Source: Limivivens sp034101475 (GTDB taxonomy: Bacteria > Bacillota > Clostridia > Lachnospirales > Lachnospiraceae). Taken from it: a DNA stretch of 26,117 nucleotides. Below, one piece after another: positions 9,065 to 17,287 of this stretch; position 1 is the stretch's first letter, and every line of letters begins with the position of its first letter. A program made the position numbers and the translations under genes. Location: positions 1-26,117 of the forward strand of contig JAXEJQ010000107.1 of the NCBI GenBank assembly GCA_034101475.1, in the 5' to 3' direction. The notes below the pieces were generated by a model. The model did no database searches. It had not been told where the DNA came from and worked only from the letters and a program-made list of their open reading frames with translations.

Positions 9065-12000
9065 ATGACGGAACAAATCAAGAAACTTTATCGAAACCAG
9101 GCCGTCCGCTATATCTTTTTCGGTGGATGTTCCACCCTGGTAAATCTGATAACCTATGCCTGTGTCAGGTATTTTTTCAATCTGGACCTTACCATTTCGG
9201 GCTTCGTGTCTGTGGCGACGGCCATTTTGTTCGCCTATGTGGTGAATAAGATTTTCGTTTTTGAGAGCAAAACCCATAACTTTGGAGAGCTGGCAGCGGA
9301 GTTTGTCCAGTTTGTGGGTGCCCGGCTGATTACCATGGTCATCGAAGTCTTTGGTGTCGTGATGCTGTGCGGCGTCTGGAAGATGAACGATATGGTGGCG
9401 AAGCTTCTGATCCAGGTGATCGTGATGGTGCTGAATTATCTGTTCAGCAGACTTTTCGTCTTTAAGGAGAAGAAGACCTGGCTGACAGCCAGGGAGCGGG
9501 CGGAAAGGAAACGCAGGAGGCTTCAGCTGGGCTTCAGCTTTGCCATCCCTTCCGTGACCGTTGCCCTGGCCTTTGCCTTCAGCGGTGTTTTCCCCTTTGG
9601 AGACAGAGGAGTCCTGATCATCGATTCTCTTCATCAGTATCTTCCGTTTTTTACGGAATTCCATGAGAAGCTGGCGAATAATGAGTCCCTGCTCTATTCC
9701 TTCGGCGGGGGCCTTGGCTTTAATTTCTGGGCGACCTATGCCTATTATCTGGCAAGTCCTTTGAATCTTCTGATCACCTTTTTTCCGAAATCTGCCATGA
9801 TGGATGTGATGGCGCTGCTGATTGTACTGAAAATCGGCCTGTGCGGACTGACCTTCGCCTGGTATCTGATTCAGAAAAAACAGTACAAAAACGGGCTTCC
9901 GGTGATGTTTGCCTGTATGTTTGCACTGAGCAGCTACATCATCGGCTACTATTTCAACCTGATGTGGCTGGACAGTATTGCCATGCTGCCGCTGGTGACG
10001 CTGGGAATTGAACGGATTGTGGATGGGAAGAGCGGGCGGCTGTTCTGTGTTTCTCTGTTTTACGGTCTTTACTGCAACTATTACATCGGCTTTATGCTCT
10101 GCTTTTTCTCCTGCCTGTATTTTCTGGTACTCTGGATCGGTTCCCGGAGGATTTCTGTCCGGAATGTGGCGAAATCCTGCCTGGTTTTCGGCTGGTATGC
10201 CCTGCTGGCGGGAGGGATGGCAGCCCTTGTGCTGGTACCGGCCTATGTGGGACTGGGGACAACGGAATCGGCTGAGGGAAGCTTTCCCAGTTCGTTTCGG
10301 CTGTACGTGAAGGATCTGTCCCAGCTTACCAGCCAGTTTGCCTTTGTGGAGCCCATCAACATCGCGGACAATCAGATCGGGGTCAATGCGTTCTGCGGGG
10401 TGATTACGCTGATTACGGCGTGCCTGTTCGTTCTGGACCGGAAGCTGTCCCTGCGGGAGCGCCTTTCCAAGCTGGTACTGCTTCTGTTTCTTTATGCCAG
10501 CTTTGACGTGAATATCCTGAATTATATCTGGCATGGTTTCCATGTTCAGAACGGCCTTCCCAATCGTTTTGCCTTCCTTTATATCGCCGTGCTGCTGGTG
10601 ATGATGGCGGATGTGCTGCCCCATATCCGAAGCATGGGCTGGCTGCGGCTTTTTGGCGGGATTGCCCTGCCGCTGGCCTTTACGGGCTATGCCTGGCGGA
10701 CAGGCCTGGGAGACCGGGAAGAATATGTCTATCTGATTACCCTGGTGCAGCTGGGCATTTACAGCCTTGTTTTTCTGATTTATCGCGGACGGCGGATCGG
10801 AAAGCATGTATTTGCGACCTTCCTGACTGTTTTCGTTTCCGTGGAGATGGTGGTGACCGGTGTTTACGGCGTGTTCTGCAACGGTACAGTGAACCGGCAG
10901 ACGTATCTGGACGATCAGTATGCCTATGAGGATCTCATTGAAGAGCAAGGGGATACCGGATTCTTCCGGTGCGATATCGACAGCACCCGGATGCGCAACT
11001 GTAATATGTACATGGGTACAAACGGGGTGATGCTTTTTTCCTCCACCATGCCGGCGGCCACTGTGGATCTCTGCAAGGCGCTGGGAATGGAGGCCCGTAC
11101 CAATAAAAATGGCTACATCGGCCTGACGAAGCTGGTAAACGATCTGTTCGGCGTAAAATACGTGGTTTCCCGTACCAGTTCGGACCGGCTTTATCAGATG
11201 GATCATGTGGGCTATGTGGAGCCGCTGAACATGTATAAAAACGAAAATGCCCTTTCTCTTGGATTTCTGGTTGACAGCGCGGTAAAAGAATGGGATATTT
11301 ACTCAGGAAGCTTTACGGATGTCCAGAACCAGTTCGTGGAACTGGCTGTGGGAGAGGAGCCTCTTTACTCCATGAACCAGGTAATCAGCATGGAGGATGA
11401 GGAAGAATACAGTATCATCATGCCTGCAGGCATGCAGGTGTATCTGGTGGTGGATAAGGCGGTGGAATCGCTGACCATCACAACGCCGGAATATACGAAG
11501 ACGATTAACAGCTACAACAATCATCTGTATGACCTGGGCTGCTTTGAGACAGAGGAGCTGTCCACGGTGAGCTGTACTTTTAAAGAGGGACAGAAAGGCC
11601 CCGTCGAGGCCAGAGTGTATGTCTGCTCTGATGAAGATTATCAGAGGGTACATGAGAAGCTGGCGGCAAACCAGCTTGAGATCACCCTGTTTCGTGATGA
11701 ACGGATTGAAGGAACCATTACGGCAGACCGGGACGGCACCATGATGCTCAGCCTTCCCTATGACGAGGGCTGGACGATCAAAGTAGACGGGAAAACCGCG
11801 GAAAAATTCCGGATCGGCGAAGCACTGACCGGCGTGGACCTGACGGCAGGAACCCATGAAATCACCATGGAATATACACCGGGCGGCCTGATTCCGGGAA
11901 CGATCCTTTCTATTCTGTGTGCGGTTTTATTCTTCCTTTCCGGTATGATAGAGAAAAAAAACAGAGAACAGGAGAAAAAGAAAATGGAAGAACCAATGGA

Positions 12001-13204
12001 GTTTGTATTTTCAGAGAAGGCGGAGATGTTCCGGAAGGGTATCTTTGCGGTACTGAATGAAAAGAAAAAGGAACTGGAGGCCAGAGGAAGGAAGGTGTAT
12101 AACCTTTCTGTGGGGACCCCGGACTTCAAACCGGCGCCTCATGTCATTGAGGCTGTTTCAGAGGCTGCGAAAAAGCCGGAGAACTATAAATACGCCCTGG
12201 AGGACAAACCGGAGCTTCTGCAGGCGGTAAAGGAATTCTATCAGAAGCGGTTTGGCGTGGAGCTGGAGACAGAGGAGATTATGTCCATCAACGGTTCCCA
12301 GGAGGGGATGGCTCACTTTACCTGGACTCTCTGCAATCCGGGGGATCTGGTGCTGGCTCCCAACCCGGGCTATCCCATTTTCAGCATCGGACCGGCGCTG
12401 TGCGATGCCCGTGTCTGGTTTTACCCATTGAGCCGGGAAAACGGCTTCCTGCCAAAACTGGACGAGATTCCGGAGGATATCGCCAGGCAGGCCCGTTTTA
12501 TGGTGGTTTCTTACCCGCTGAATCCGGTATGTGCCGCAGCGGACGACAGCTTCTATGAGAAACTGATCGCATTTGCAAAGAGATATCAGATTGTGATTCT
12601 GCATGACAATGCCTATTCCGATATCATTTACGGCGGAAGAGTCGGCGGCTCCTTTCTGGCTCATCCGGGGGCCAAAGAAGTGGGCGTGGAGTTTTACTCC
12701 CTGTCCAAGTCCTATAACCTGACGGGTGCCCGGATTTCCTTTGTGGTGGGGAACCGCCAGATCGTGGACAAGTTTAAGACCATCCGTTCTCAGATTGATT
12801 ATGGAGTATTTCTTCCGGTCCAGTACGGCGCCATTGCGGCTCTGACCGGTCCCCAGGAGGCAGTACAGGAGCAGTGTGCCGAGTATGAGAGGCGTATGAG
12901 GGCCCTCTGCGGCGGGCTGCGCAGCATTGGATGGAATGTTCCGGACAGCCAGGGAACCATGTTTGTCTGGGCGCCCGTTCCGGCAGGCTTTGAGAGCTCG
13001 GAGAAGTTCTGTATGGAGCTGATGGAGCGTTCCGGCGTGCTTTGTACGCCGGGAAGCAGCTTCGGAACCCTGGGCGAGGGATATGTCCGTTTCGCGCTGG
13101 TTCTTCCGCCGGAAGAAATGGAAGAAGTGGTGAAGGCCGTGGCGGAGAGCAAAATTTTAGGTTCAGCCGGAACTGTCGAGGAAAAATCTGACAGCATCCG
13201 TTAA
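9065..13204 (+). CDS. GtrA-like flippase domain / YfhO-family membrane glycosyltransferase / class I-II aminotransferase fusion
   Basis: One uninterrupted frame of 1379 residues. Residues about 13-135 form a GtrA/GtcA-like four-helix membrane domain (VRYIFFGGCSTLVNL, FAYVVNKIFVFES). About 155-965 resemble YfhO, a polytopic GT-C-like protein (many membrane helices, then an extracytoplasmic-type region ending in GTHEITMEYTPGG and a final helix). From Met974 to the end is a complete PLP fold-type I aminotransferase with GSQEG, NPGYP, YPLNP and the lysine motif SLSKS (Lys1215; Lys242 counted from Met974). In Bacillus and Listeria, GtcA/YngA and YfhO proteins flip and transfer lipid-linked sugars onto teichoic acids; the role here is inferred. 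The ATG at 9065 has AAAGGTGA 4 bases upstream and is preferred to the ATG at 9050. The aminotransferase has its own internal ribosome site, so it may also be made alone. Its substrate is not evident. Confidence 0.85.
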   Translation: MTEQIKKLYRNQAVRYIFFGGCSTLVNLITYACVRYFFNLDLTISGFVSVATAILFAYVVNKIFVFESKTHNFGELAAEFVQFVGARLITMVIEVFGVVMLCGVWKMNDMVAKLLIQVIVMVLNYLFSRLFVFKEKKTWLTARERAERKRRRLQLGFSFAIPSVTVALAFAFSGVFPFGDRGVLIIDSLHQYLPFFTEFHEKLANNESLLYSFGGGLGFNFWATYAYYLASPLNLLITFFPKSAMMDVMALLIVLKIGLCGLTFAWYLIQKKQYKNGLPVMFACMFALSSYIIGYYFNLMWLDSIAMLPLVTLGIERIVDGKSGRLFCVSLFYGLYCNYYIGFMLCFFSCLYFLVLWIGSRRISVRNVAKSCLVFGWYALLAGGMAALVLVPAYVGLGTTESAEGSFPSSFRLYVKDLSQLTSQFAFVEPINIADNQIGVNAFCGVITLITACLFVLDRKLSLRERLSKLVLLLFLYASFDVNILNYIWHGFHVQNGLPNRFAFLYIAVLLVMMADVLPHIRSMGWLRLFGGIALPLAFTGYAWRTGLGDREEYVYLITLVQLGIYSLVFLIYRGRRIGKHVFATFLTVFVSVEMVVTGVYGVFCNGTVNRQTYLDDQYAYEDLIEEQGDTGFFRCDIDSTRMRNCNMYMGTNGVMLFSSTMPAATVDLCKALGMEARTNKNGYIGLTKLVNDLFGVKYVVSRTSSDRLYQMDHVGYVEPLNMYKNENALSLGFLVDSAVKEWDIYSGSFTDVQNQFVELAVGEEPLYSMNQVISMEDEEEYSIIMPAGMQVYLVVDKAVESLTITTPEYTKTINSYNNHLYDLGCFETEELSTVSCTFKEGQKGPVEARVYVCSDEDYQRVHEKLAANQLEITLFRDERIEGTITADRDGTMMLSLPYDEGWTIKVDGKTAEKFRIGEALTGVDLTAGTHEITMEYTPGGLIPGTILSILCAVLFFLSGMIEKKNREQEKKKMEEPMEFVFSEKAEMFRKGIFAVLNEKKKELEARGRKVYNLSVGTPDFKPAPHVIEAVSEAAKKPENYKYALEDKPELLQAVKEFYQKRFGVELETEEIMSINGSQEGMAHFTWTLCNPGDLVLAPNPGYPIFSIGPALCDARVWFYPLSRENGFLPKLDEIPEDIARQARFMVVSYPLNPVCAAADDSFYEKLIAFAKRYQIVILHDNAYSDIIYGGRVGGSFLAHPGAKEVGVEFYSLSKSYNLTGARISFVVGNRQIVDKFKTIRSQIDYGVFLPVQYGAIAALTGPQEAVQEQCAEYERRMRALCGGLRSIGWNVPDSQGTMFVWAPVPAGFESSEKFCMELMERSGVLCTPGSSFGTLGEGYVRFALVLPPEEMEEVVKAVAESKILGSAGTVEEKSDSIR
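11970..11986 (+). promoter_or_regulatory. Internal ribosome binding site and ATG for the aminotransferase domain
   Basis: AGGAG at 11970-11974, a 9-base spacer, then ATG at 11984, in frame with the long upstream reading frame and located exactly where the YfhO part ends in a lysine-rich tail and the aminotransferase fold begins (MEEPMEFVFSEK). It would give a stand-alone 406-residue aminotransferase ending at 13204. The layout looks like two adjacent genes whose separating stop codon is missing. Confidence 0.6.
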
Positions 13205-13208
13205 AGGG

Positions 13209-13237
13209 TTGCAAAATCAGGCGTTCTATCGTATGAT
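13209..13237 (+). promoter_or_regulatory. Sigma-A promoter for the murB-rapZ-whiA-HPr operon
   Basis: TTGCAA at 13209-13214, a 17-base spacer and TATGAT at 13232-13237, located between the aminotransferase stop and murB. The leader to the murB start would be about 70 bases. Confidence 0.75.
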
Positions 13238-13312
13238 AAGTACACAGTGCCATGATCCGCGGGGGAGATCAGGGCATTGGAATGAAAAAAGCAGGAAAAG
13301 TAGGTAAAAACA

Positions 13313-14227
13313 GTGAATCAGGAATTATGGGAGCAGCTCTGCGGGATCGTGGGAAGCGATCATACCTATACGAATGAGCCGATGAAAAACCATACCACCT
13401 TCCGGATCGGCGGGCCGGCGGATTATTTTGTCCAGCCCCACAGCAAGGCGGAGATTGCCGCGGTGATCAAAGCCTGCCGGGATGCCCGGGAACCTTATTT
13501 TATTCTGGGCAACGGGAGCAATCTTCTGGTGGGAGATAAAGGATACCGGGGTCTGGTGATCCAGATCTTTAAAAATTACTGTGACATTACGGTTCAGGGA
13601 GAGGAAATGAGAGTAAAATCCGGTGCTCTTCTCTCAAAGGTGGCCAGAAAGGCTCTGGAATACGGACTGACCGGATTTGAGTTTGCAGCCGGGATCCCGG
13701 GAACGATGGGCGGAGCCGTCTATATGAACGCAGGCGCCTATGGCGGAGAGATCCGGGACATTCTGAAGGAGACCATTGTGCTGACGGAAGAACTGGAGAT
13801 CTGCACAGTCAGCAGAGAGGAGCTGGAGCTGGGCTATCGGACCAGCAGCGTGGCAAAGAATCACTGGCTGGTTCTGGAAGCCGTACTGTTGCTGAGAAAA
13901 GGAAACAGAGAAGAGATTCAGGCCAGAATGGAGGAACTGAAAGCCCAGAGGATTTCCAAACAGCCGCTGGACTATCCCAGTGCCGGGAGTACCTTTAAAC
14001 GGCCGGCCGGGTATTTTGCCGGAAAACTGATCATGGATGCCGGCCTTCAGGGATTTTCTGTGGGCGGAGCTCAGGTTTCTGCAAAACACTGCGGCTTTGT
14101 GATCAATACCGGAAATGCAACGGCGAAAGATGTGACAGAACTTATGAAAGCCGTTTCTGATACAGTCTATGAGAAATTCCAGGTGAGACTGGAACCGGAA
14201 GTACGATTATTGGGAGAGTTTACATGA
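13313..14227 (+). CDS. murB: UDP-N-acetylenolpyruvoylglucosamine reductase (MurB)
   Basis: FAD-dependent enzyme that reduces UDP-GlcNAc-enolpyruvate to UDP-MurNAc in peptidoglycan precursor synthesis. The 304-residue protein shows the FAD-binding blocks TTFRIGGPADYF, LGNGSNLLVGDKGYRG and AAGIPGTMGGAVYMNAGAYGGEI, the catalytic serine region SAGSTFKRP (about residues 223-231), the substrate-binding GLQGFSVGGAQVSAKHCGF and the C-terminal RLEPEVRLLGEF, all as in the short type II MurB of Firmicutes. The start is a GTG at 13313 with TAGGT about 7 bases upstream. Its stop overlaps the rapZ start as ATGA, so the two are translationally coupled. It is the first gene of a four-gene operon. Confidence 0.96.
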   Translation: MNQELWEQLCGIVGSDHTYTNEPMKNHTTFRIGGPADYFVQPHSKAEIAAVIKACRDAREPYFILGNGSNLLVGDKGYRGLVIQIFKNYCDITVQGEEMRVKSGALLSKVARKALEYGLTGFEFAAGIPGTMGGAVYMNAGAYGGEIRDILKETIVLTEELEICTVSREELELGYRTSSVAKNHWLVLEAVLLLRKGNREEIQARMEELKAQRISKQPLDYPSAGSTFKRPAGYFAGKLIMDAGLQGFSVGGAQVSAKHCGFVINTGNATAKDVTELMKAVSDTVYEKFQVRLEPEVRLLGEFT

Positions 14228-15081
14228 GATTTGTGATCGTCACAGGCATGTCAGGAGCCGGAAAGAGCACGGCCCTGAAGATGCTGGAGGACATGGGTTA
14301 TTTTTGTGTGGATAATCTTCCCATCGCTCTGGTGGGGAAATTTGTGGAGCTGGCAGGCTCTCCGGGCGGCGAGATCAGCCGTGTGGCTCTGGGAGTGGAT
14401 ATCCGCAGCGGCCAGGCTCTGGGAGAGCTGGAAAGCGTCCTGGAGCAGCTTACCATAAACGGGGTTTCTTATGAAATCCTGTATCTGGATGCTTCCGATG
14501 CAGTTCTGGTCAAGCGGTACAAGGAAACGCGCAGGGCCCACCCGCTGGCTAAAGGAGGCCGGGTGGATCAGGGAATTGCGGAAGAACGGGAGAAGCTGGC
14601 CTTTTTAAAGAAGCATGCGGATTATATTCTGGATACCAGTCAGCTTCTTACCAGGGAACTGAACCAGGAGCTGGATAAGATTTTTGTCCAGAACCAGGAT
14701 TTTAAAAATCTGATGATCACCGTATTGTCCTTTGGATTCAAATATGGAATCCCTCAGGACTGTGATCTTGTATTTGATGTCCGGTTTCTTCCGAACCCCT
14801 TTTATGTGGACGGCCTTCGGGGGAAAACAGGGAATGACCAGGAAGTGCAGGAATATGTGATGGGTTTTGAACTGTCCCATAAGTTTCTGGACAAGCTTAC
14901 GGATATGCTGGATTTCCTGATCCCCAATTATGTGCTGGAGGGGAAAAACCAGCTGGTGATCGGTGTGGGATGTACCGGAGGCAAGCACCGGTCTGTTACC
15001 CTGGCGAACCGGCTGTATGAACGGCTGAACCGTCAGAAGGAGTACGGGGTTCGTCTGGAACACCGGGATATCCGGAAATAG
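14224..15081 (+). CDS. rapZ: RapZ / YvcJ-family nucleotide-binding RNase adapter
   Basis: P-loop protein of the RapZ/YvcJ family. In E. coli RapZ directs RNase E to the GlmZ small RNA and so tunes GlmS and amino-sugar supply; in Bacillus YvcJ binds nucleotides and influences competence. The 285 residues fit the family. Walker A is GMSGAGKST at residues 8-16; later motifs are VDIRSG, LDASDAVLVKRYKETRRAHPL, LSFGFKYGIP, FDVRFLPNPFY and the C-terminal signature VIGVGCTGGKHRSVTLANRL. It overlaps murB by four bases and is followed 10 bases later by whiA. The yvcK gene that normally lies between rapZ and whiA in Bacillus is not present here. Confidence 0.95.
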   Translation: MRFVIVTGMSGAGKSTALKMLEDMGYFCVDNLPIALVGKFVELAGSPGGEISRVALGVDIRSGQALGELESVLEQLTINGVSYEILYLDASDAVLVKRYKETRRAHPLAKGGRVDQGIAEEREKLAFLKKHADYILDTSQLLTRELNQELDKIFVQNQDFKNLMITVLSFGFKYGIPQDCDLVFDVRFLPNPFYVDGLRGKTGNDQEVQEYVMGFELSHKFLDKLTDMLDFLIPNYVLEGKNQLVIGVGCTGGKHRSVTLANRLYERLNRQKEYGVRLEHRDIRK

Positions 15082-15091
15082 AGGTGAGGAT

Positions 15092-16057
15092 TTGTCATTT
15101 TCCAGCGAAGTAAAAGAAGAGCTTTCCAGGCATATCAGTCCGGCCAGACACTGCCAGATTGCCGAAATTGCGGCCATTATCAGCATGTGCGGCGGAGTGT
15201 CCATTTCCAGTGATGACAAATACAGCCTGAAAATACATACAGAAAACATTTCTGTGGCAAGAAAGTACTTTACATTATTGAAAAAAACCTTTAATATAGA
15301 TACAGAGGTATCGATCCGTCAGAATATTCGTCTGCGGAAAAAGCCTGTGTACAGCGTCTTTGTGAAAAGTCATGAGGATACTGTACGCATTTTAAAGGCG
15401 ACCAAGCTGCTGGATTCCGGTATGGAGATTCAGGAGAACTTTTCCCTGACGGATAATCTGGTTATTCAGAGATCCTGCTGCAGACGTGCCTTTCTGCGCG
15501 GCGCGTTTCTGGCAGCCGGTTCCATCAGTGATCCGAAGAAGTCCTATCACTTTGAAATTGTATGTACCAGCGAAGAAAAAGCCAGACAGCTGATATCCAT
15601 GATTGATTCCTTTGATATGGATGCAAAAATGGTATTGCGAAAAAAATATTTTGTGGTATATTTGAAGGAGGGCGCACAGATCGTTGATATCCTGAATGTG
15701 ATGGAGGCCCACAGTGCTCTGATGGATCTGGAAAATGTCCGGATTCTGAAAGAGATGAGAAATACGGTAAACAGAAAAGTAAACTGTGAAACGGCGAATA
15801 TCCACAAAACGGTAAGTGCAGCGGTAAAGCAGATTGAAGATATCCGCTATATCCAGAAGACCATTGGCTTTGAAAGACTGTCAGAGGGGTTGGAGGAGAT
15901 TGCAAGACTCCGGCTGGAACAACCGGAAGCGACATTAAAAGAGCTTGGGATGATGCTCGCTTCACCGGTGGGGAAATCCGGGGTGAACCATAGATTGAGG
16001 AAACTAAGCATGTTAGCAGATGAGCTAAGAGAGAGTAAGGAGGAACATTATGATTAA
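15092..16057 (+). CDS. whiA: DNA-binding protein WhiA
   Basis: WhiA is a conserved Gram-positive DNA-binding protein with an N-terminal degenerate LAGLIDADG homing-endonuclease fold and a C-terminal helix-turn-helix. It controls sporulation septation in Streptomyces and affects division and chromosome segregation in Bacillus. The 321-residue protein begins SFSSEVKEELSRHI, has CCRRAFLRGAFLAAGSISDPKKSYHFEI in the middle and ends with the HTH region (LEEIARLRLEQPEATLKELG, GKSGVNHRLRKL). The start is a TTG at 15092 behind GAGGTGAGGA; no ATG gives a fitting N-terminus. Its last 8 bases overlap the HPr-like gene, which shows operon coupling. Confidence 0.96.
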   Translation: MSFSSEVKEELSRHISPARHCQIAEIAAIISMCGGVSISSDDKYSLKIHTENISVARKYFTLLKKTFNIDTEVSIRQNIRLRKKPVYSVFVKSHEDTVRILKATKLLDSGMEIQENFSLTDNLVIQRSCCRRAFLRGAFLAAGSISDPKKSYHFEIVCTSEEKARQLISMIDSFDMDAKMVLRKKYFVVYLKEGAQIVDILNVMEAHSALMDLENVRILKEMRNTVNRKVNCETANIHKTVSAAVKQIEDIRYIQKTIGFERLSEGLEEIARLRLEQPEATLKELGMMLASPVGKSGVNHRLRKLSMLADELRESKEEHYD

Positions 16058-16307
16058 GAAACCGATCACGATCCAGATTCCAAGCGGTCTTGAGGCAAGA
16101 CCTGTCGCTCTGCTGGTGCAGGTGGCCAGCCAGTATGAAAGTGAAATCTACGTAGAGAGCTGCGCAAAGCGAGTGAATGCCAAGAGCATCATGGGAATGA
16201 TGACCCTGGGACTGAATGCAGGTGAAAACATTACGGTGACAGCCAATGGCGGAGACGAAAAAGAAGCCATGGATGACATCGAGAAATACTTAAGCGGAAA
16301 AGAATAA
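16050..16307 (+). CDS. HPr-family phosphocarrier-like protein with Glu at position 15 (Crh-like)
   Basis: An 85-residue HPr-fold protein. The usual active-site motif GLHARPA reads GLEARPV here, so the PEP-phosphorylated His15 is replaced by Glu15, while the regulatory site Ser46 (AKSIMGMM, exactly residue 46) is intact. In Bacillus Crh the same position is Gln15, and Crh cannot act in sugar transport but, once Ser46 is phosphorylated by HPr kinase, serves CcpA. A similar regulatory, non-transport role is inferred here. It has AAGGAGG upstream and overlaps the end of whiA, the same neighbourhood as crh in Bacillus, which supports the Crh-like reading. A strong terminator follows. It is not expected to replace a genuine PtsH. 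Confidence 0.9.
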   Translation: MIKKPITIQIPSGLEARPVALLVQVASQYESEIYVESCAKRVNAKSIMGMMTLGLNAGENITVTANGGDEKEAMDDIEKYLSGKE

Positions 16308-16315
16308 GACGACAT

Positions 16316-16349
16316 AAAATAGAATCTGCTTTGCAGGTTCTATTTTTTT
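16316..16349 (+). terminator. Rho-independent terminator of the murB-rapZ-whiA-HPr operon
   Basis: AATAGAATCTGC (16318-16329), loop TTT, GCAGGTTCTATT (16333-16344) with one G-T wobble, continuing into a run of seven T to 16349. Confidence 0.93.
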
Positions 16350-16369
16350 CAGGAAGAAGGGAGAGATCC

Positions 16370-17206
16370 ATGGAAAGATACAGCTTTGTACAATGGATTC
16401 TGTTTTTTTATTTTTACTGTTTCTGCGGCTGGATCTGGGAGAGCTGCTATGTGTCTGTATTGAAAAAACACTGGGTAAACCGGGGATTTCTGCATGGACC
16501 GCTGCTGCCGATTTACGGGTTCGGAGCCGTCTGTGTTTTATGGGTGACCATCCCGGCCAGGGAGTCCATTCCGCTGGTGTTTCTGCTTGGAATGACAGGG
16601 GCAACGATTCTGGAGTATCTGACGGGAGAACTGATGGAGCGCCTGTTTAACGTCCGGTACTGGGATTACAGCAATCACCGGTTCAATGTGAAGGGGCACA
16701 TCTGCCTGGCCTGTTCCATCGGATGGGGATTCTTTTCCGTGGCCCTGATTGAGGTGATCCATGCGCCGGTGGAACGGCTGATTCTCCGCATTCCGGCTGC
16801 CTGGGCGGCTGTCGCTGCGGTTTTGATTACGGCAGGGTTTGCTGCGGACACGGTGGTATCCGTAAGGGAGGCGCTGGATCTGAAGGAGCTGCTGAAGAAG
16901 GTGACCCAGAACAGCCAGGAATTCCAGCGGATTCAGAAGCGGGTGGATGTCCTGATTGCTGTGGTTGAAGACGATAAGGAAAAATTCCGGGAACGGCTGG
17001 AGCAGAATCTTGATCATGTAAAGGCAGCCCGGGAGCTGGAAGGCCTGAAGCAGGAAATCGAACGGCTGCGTCAGCAGGGGATTCCGGGGAAGGACCGGCT
17101 GTACCGCCAGGCTTCCAGAATTTTGAAGCGAAATCCGGGCTCGATTTCTGCAAAGTATAAGAAGGCCCTGGAAGAAATGAAAGAAAATTTCGAAAAGAAG
17201 ATTTAA
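16370..17206 (+). CDS. CmpB-family (putative ABC-transporter permease) membrane protein with C-terminal coiled coil
   Basis: A 278-residue protein of the family named ABC_trans_CmpB in Pfam, common in Clostridia and functionally uncharacterised. Family signatures are visible: FCGWIWES, NRGFLHGPLLPIYGFG, LEYLTGELMERLF and WDYSNHRFNVKGHICL. About five hydrophobic segments lie in the first 165 residues, followed by a charged, heptad-like cytoplasmic tail (about 175-275). The ATG at 16370 with GGGAGAG upstream was chosen; the frame opens earlier at a TTG inside the preceding terminator, which is not credible. No promoter was recognised between the terminator and the gene. A shorter relative is encoded at 25481-25900. 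The word transporter rests on family naming only. Confidence 0.8.
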   Translation: MERYSFVQWILFFYFYCFCGWIWESCYVSVLKKHWVNRGFLHGPLLPIYGFGAVCVLWVTIPARESIPLVFLLGMTGATILEYLTGELMERLFNVRYWDYSNHRFNVKGHICLACSIGWGFFSVALIEVIHAPVERLILRIPAAWAAVAAVLITAGFAADTVVSVREALDLKELLKKVTQNSQEFQRIQKRVDVLIAVVEDDKEKFRERLEQNLDHVKAARELEGLKQEIERLRQQGIPGKDRLYRQASRILKRNPGSISAKYKKALEEMKENFEKKI

Positions 17207-17241
17207 TACATCGTACTGACTGCCGTAATGGCTGTAAAAGG

Positions 17242-17281
17242 AAATGCCGGTGCAGTTTCAGGGAGCGTGCACCGGCATTTT
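17242..17281. terminator. Bidirectional terminator between the CmpB-type gene and rfbD
   Basis: AAATGCCGGTGCA (17242-17254) and its exact complement TGCACCGGCATTT (17268-17280) around a 13-base loop. T-rich sequence follows on both strands. It separates two convergent genes. Confidence 0.88.
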
Positions 17282-17287
17282 GACTAT

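Noticed and set aside
9026..11206. 726-codon minus-strand frame opposite the GtrA-YfhO part
   Set aside because: Histidine- and glutamine-rich shadow of a hydrophobic protein; the plus-strand frame has a promoter, ribosome site and clear domains.
16331..16369. Upstream TTG start for the CmpB-type gene
   Set aside because: It begins inside the stem of the preceding terminator and adds 13 residues unlike the family; the ATG at 16370 has a ribosome site.
16899..16910. Second AAGGTGACCCAG half-dyad within the CmpB-type coding sequence
   Set aside because: Only one arm is present, inside a gene and without promoter boxes; likely chance.
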